Program-made: the position numbers and the translations under genes
Notes under the pieces: model-generated
Told to the model about the DNA's origin: nothing
The model's database searches: none
The model's input: only the letters and a program-made list of their open reading frames with translations
From: an uncultured Neomegalonema sp.
Lineage (GTDB): Bacteria > Pseudomonadota > Alphaproteobacteria > Rhodobacterales > Rhodobacteraceae
DNA length: 32,239 nt
NCBI GenBank assembly: GCA_937995735.1
Contig: CALKIZ010000101.1
Coordinates: forward strand, 1 to 32,239
Direction of reading: 5' to 3'
Shown: one piece after another, positions 32,102 through 32,239 of the stretch
Layout: each line of letters opens with the position of its first letter
Numbering within the stretch: the first letter of the stretch is position 1

Positions 32102-32239
32102 ACTGAATGACTACCGGCTGACGCCGGTAGGATCATTGATATGCTTCTCAAGGTACTGAAGTACGATGTCTTCTGTGATGGCACCATTGGTCGTTGAGAA
32201 ATACCCCCGCCCCCAGAACCTGCATCCCCAGTATCGTTT
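32102..32239. repeat. Right copy of the 138-bp terminal inverted repeat (IS200-like right end)
   Basis: The reverse complement is identical to 3-140. It includes the tnpA end, its stop codon and the right-end hairpin (32111-32130). Identity ends at 32102, giving the element boundary. Confidence 0.9.
32111..32239 (-). CDS. tnpA: IS200/IS605-family transposase TnpA, C-terminal fragment (5' end outside window)
   Basis: The same 42 residues as the fragment at the left end, on the minus strand, with the stop at 32111-32113 and the catalytic-helix segment QYLEKHIND. The rest of the gene lies beyond the window. The two tnpA copies point toward each other, so both right ends face the interior of the window. 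Confidence 0.8.
   Translation of the reverse strand, partial: KRYWGCRFWGRGYFSTTNGAITEDIVLQYLEKHINDPTGVSR

Noticed and set aside
1-32239. Composite transposon carrying 32 kb
   Set aside because: IS200/IS605 elements move as single-stranded circles and do not form classical composite transposons. The interior holds core genes (glnE, fabI, recR, tRNAs), so a repeat-limited contig is the simpler reading.

Overview
The window reads as a stretch of an alphaproteobacterial chromosome, most like Rhodobacterales or their relatives. This is an inference from gene content: a GlpSTPQV-type glycerol ABC transporter with a DUF2160 subunit, a short two-domain GlnE, pdxH near fabI and an RT0821/17-kDa surface-antigen gene, and moderate G+C by eye. 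No 16S rRNA gene is present. Both ends of the window are the same 138-bp sequence in inverted orientation (3-140 and 32102-32239). This is the 3' end of an IS200/IS605-type tnpA with its right-end hairpin, so the window is probably a contig that breaks at two copies of one insertion sequence.

Layout. 1-2.5 kb: IS end, a queuosine-precursor transporter (yhhQ, minus), then a divergent GNAT acetyltransferase overlapped by an endonuclease/exonuclease/phosphatase-fold lipoprotein. 2.5-2.9 kb: a non-coding stretch with four inverted repeats. 2.9-6.3 kb: a small unknown protein, tRNA-Gln, recR, a duplicated CAP-domain secreted protein and a ChaC-like gamma-glutamylcyclotransferase. 6.3-6.8 kb: two 119-bp direct repeats around a REP-like palindrome. 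6.8-12.1 kb: glnE, tRNA-Asp, a histone-deacetylase-family hydrolase, a small unknown protein and fabI. 12.2-15.2 kb: a Sel1-repeat protein, a glycine-zipper surface lipoprotein and divergent pdxH.

15.2-26.1 kb is a complete glycerol catabolism locus. On the minus strand, glpR-glpD-glpK plus a renalase-like flavoprotein form one probable operon. Divergently on the plus strand, glpV-glpS-glpT-glpP-glpQ and a DUF2160 membrane protein encode a glycerol ABC importer. The 114-bp shared promoter region holds two palindromes that are good GlpR operator candidates. Glycerol would be imported by the ABC system (no glpF is present here), phosphorylated by GlpK and oxidised by GlpD. The two ATPases carry complementary degenerate motifs, which predicts one consensus and one degenerate ATP site.

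26.1-32 kb: a NAD-dependent sugar epimerase, a DUF547 protein, and three exported low-complexity proteins. These are a His/Arg/Gly-rich protein, a Tyr/Thr/Ala/Pro-repeat protein and a protein with long VPVDRPV-type repeats. The last two share a C-terminal charged helical domain despite unrelated repeats. This cluster is the least understood part of the window. No CRISPR array, prophage, toxin-antitoxin pair or defence system was recognised.
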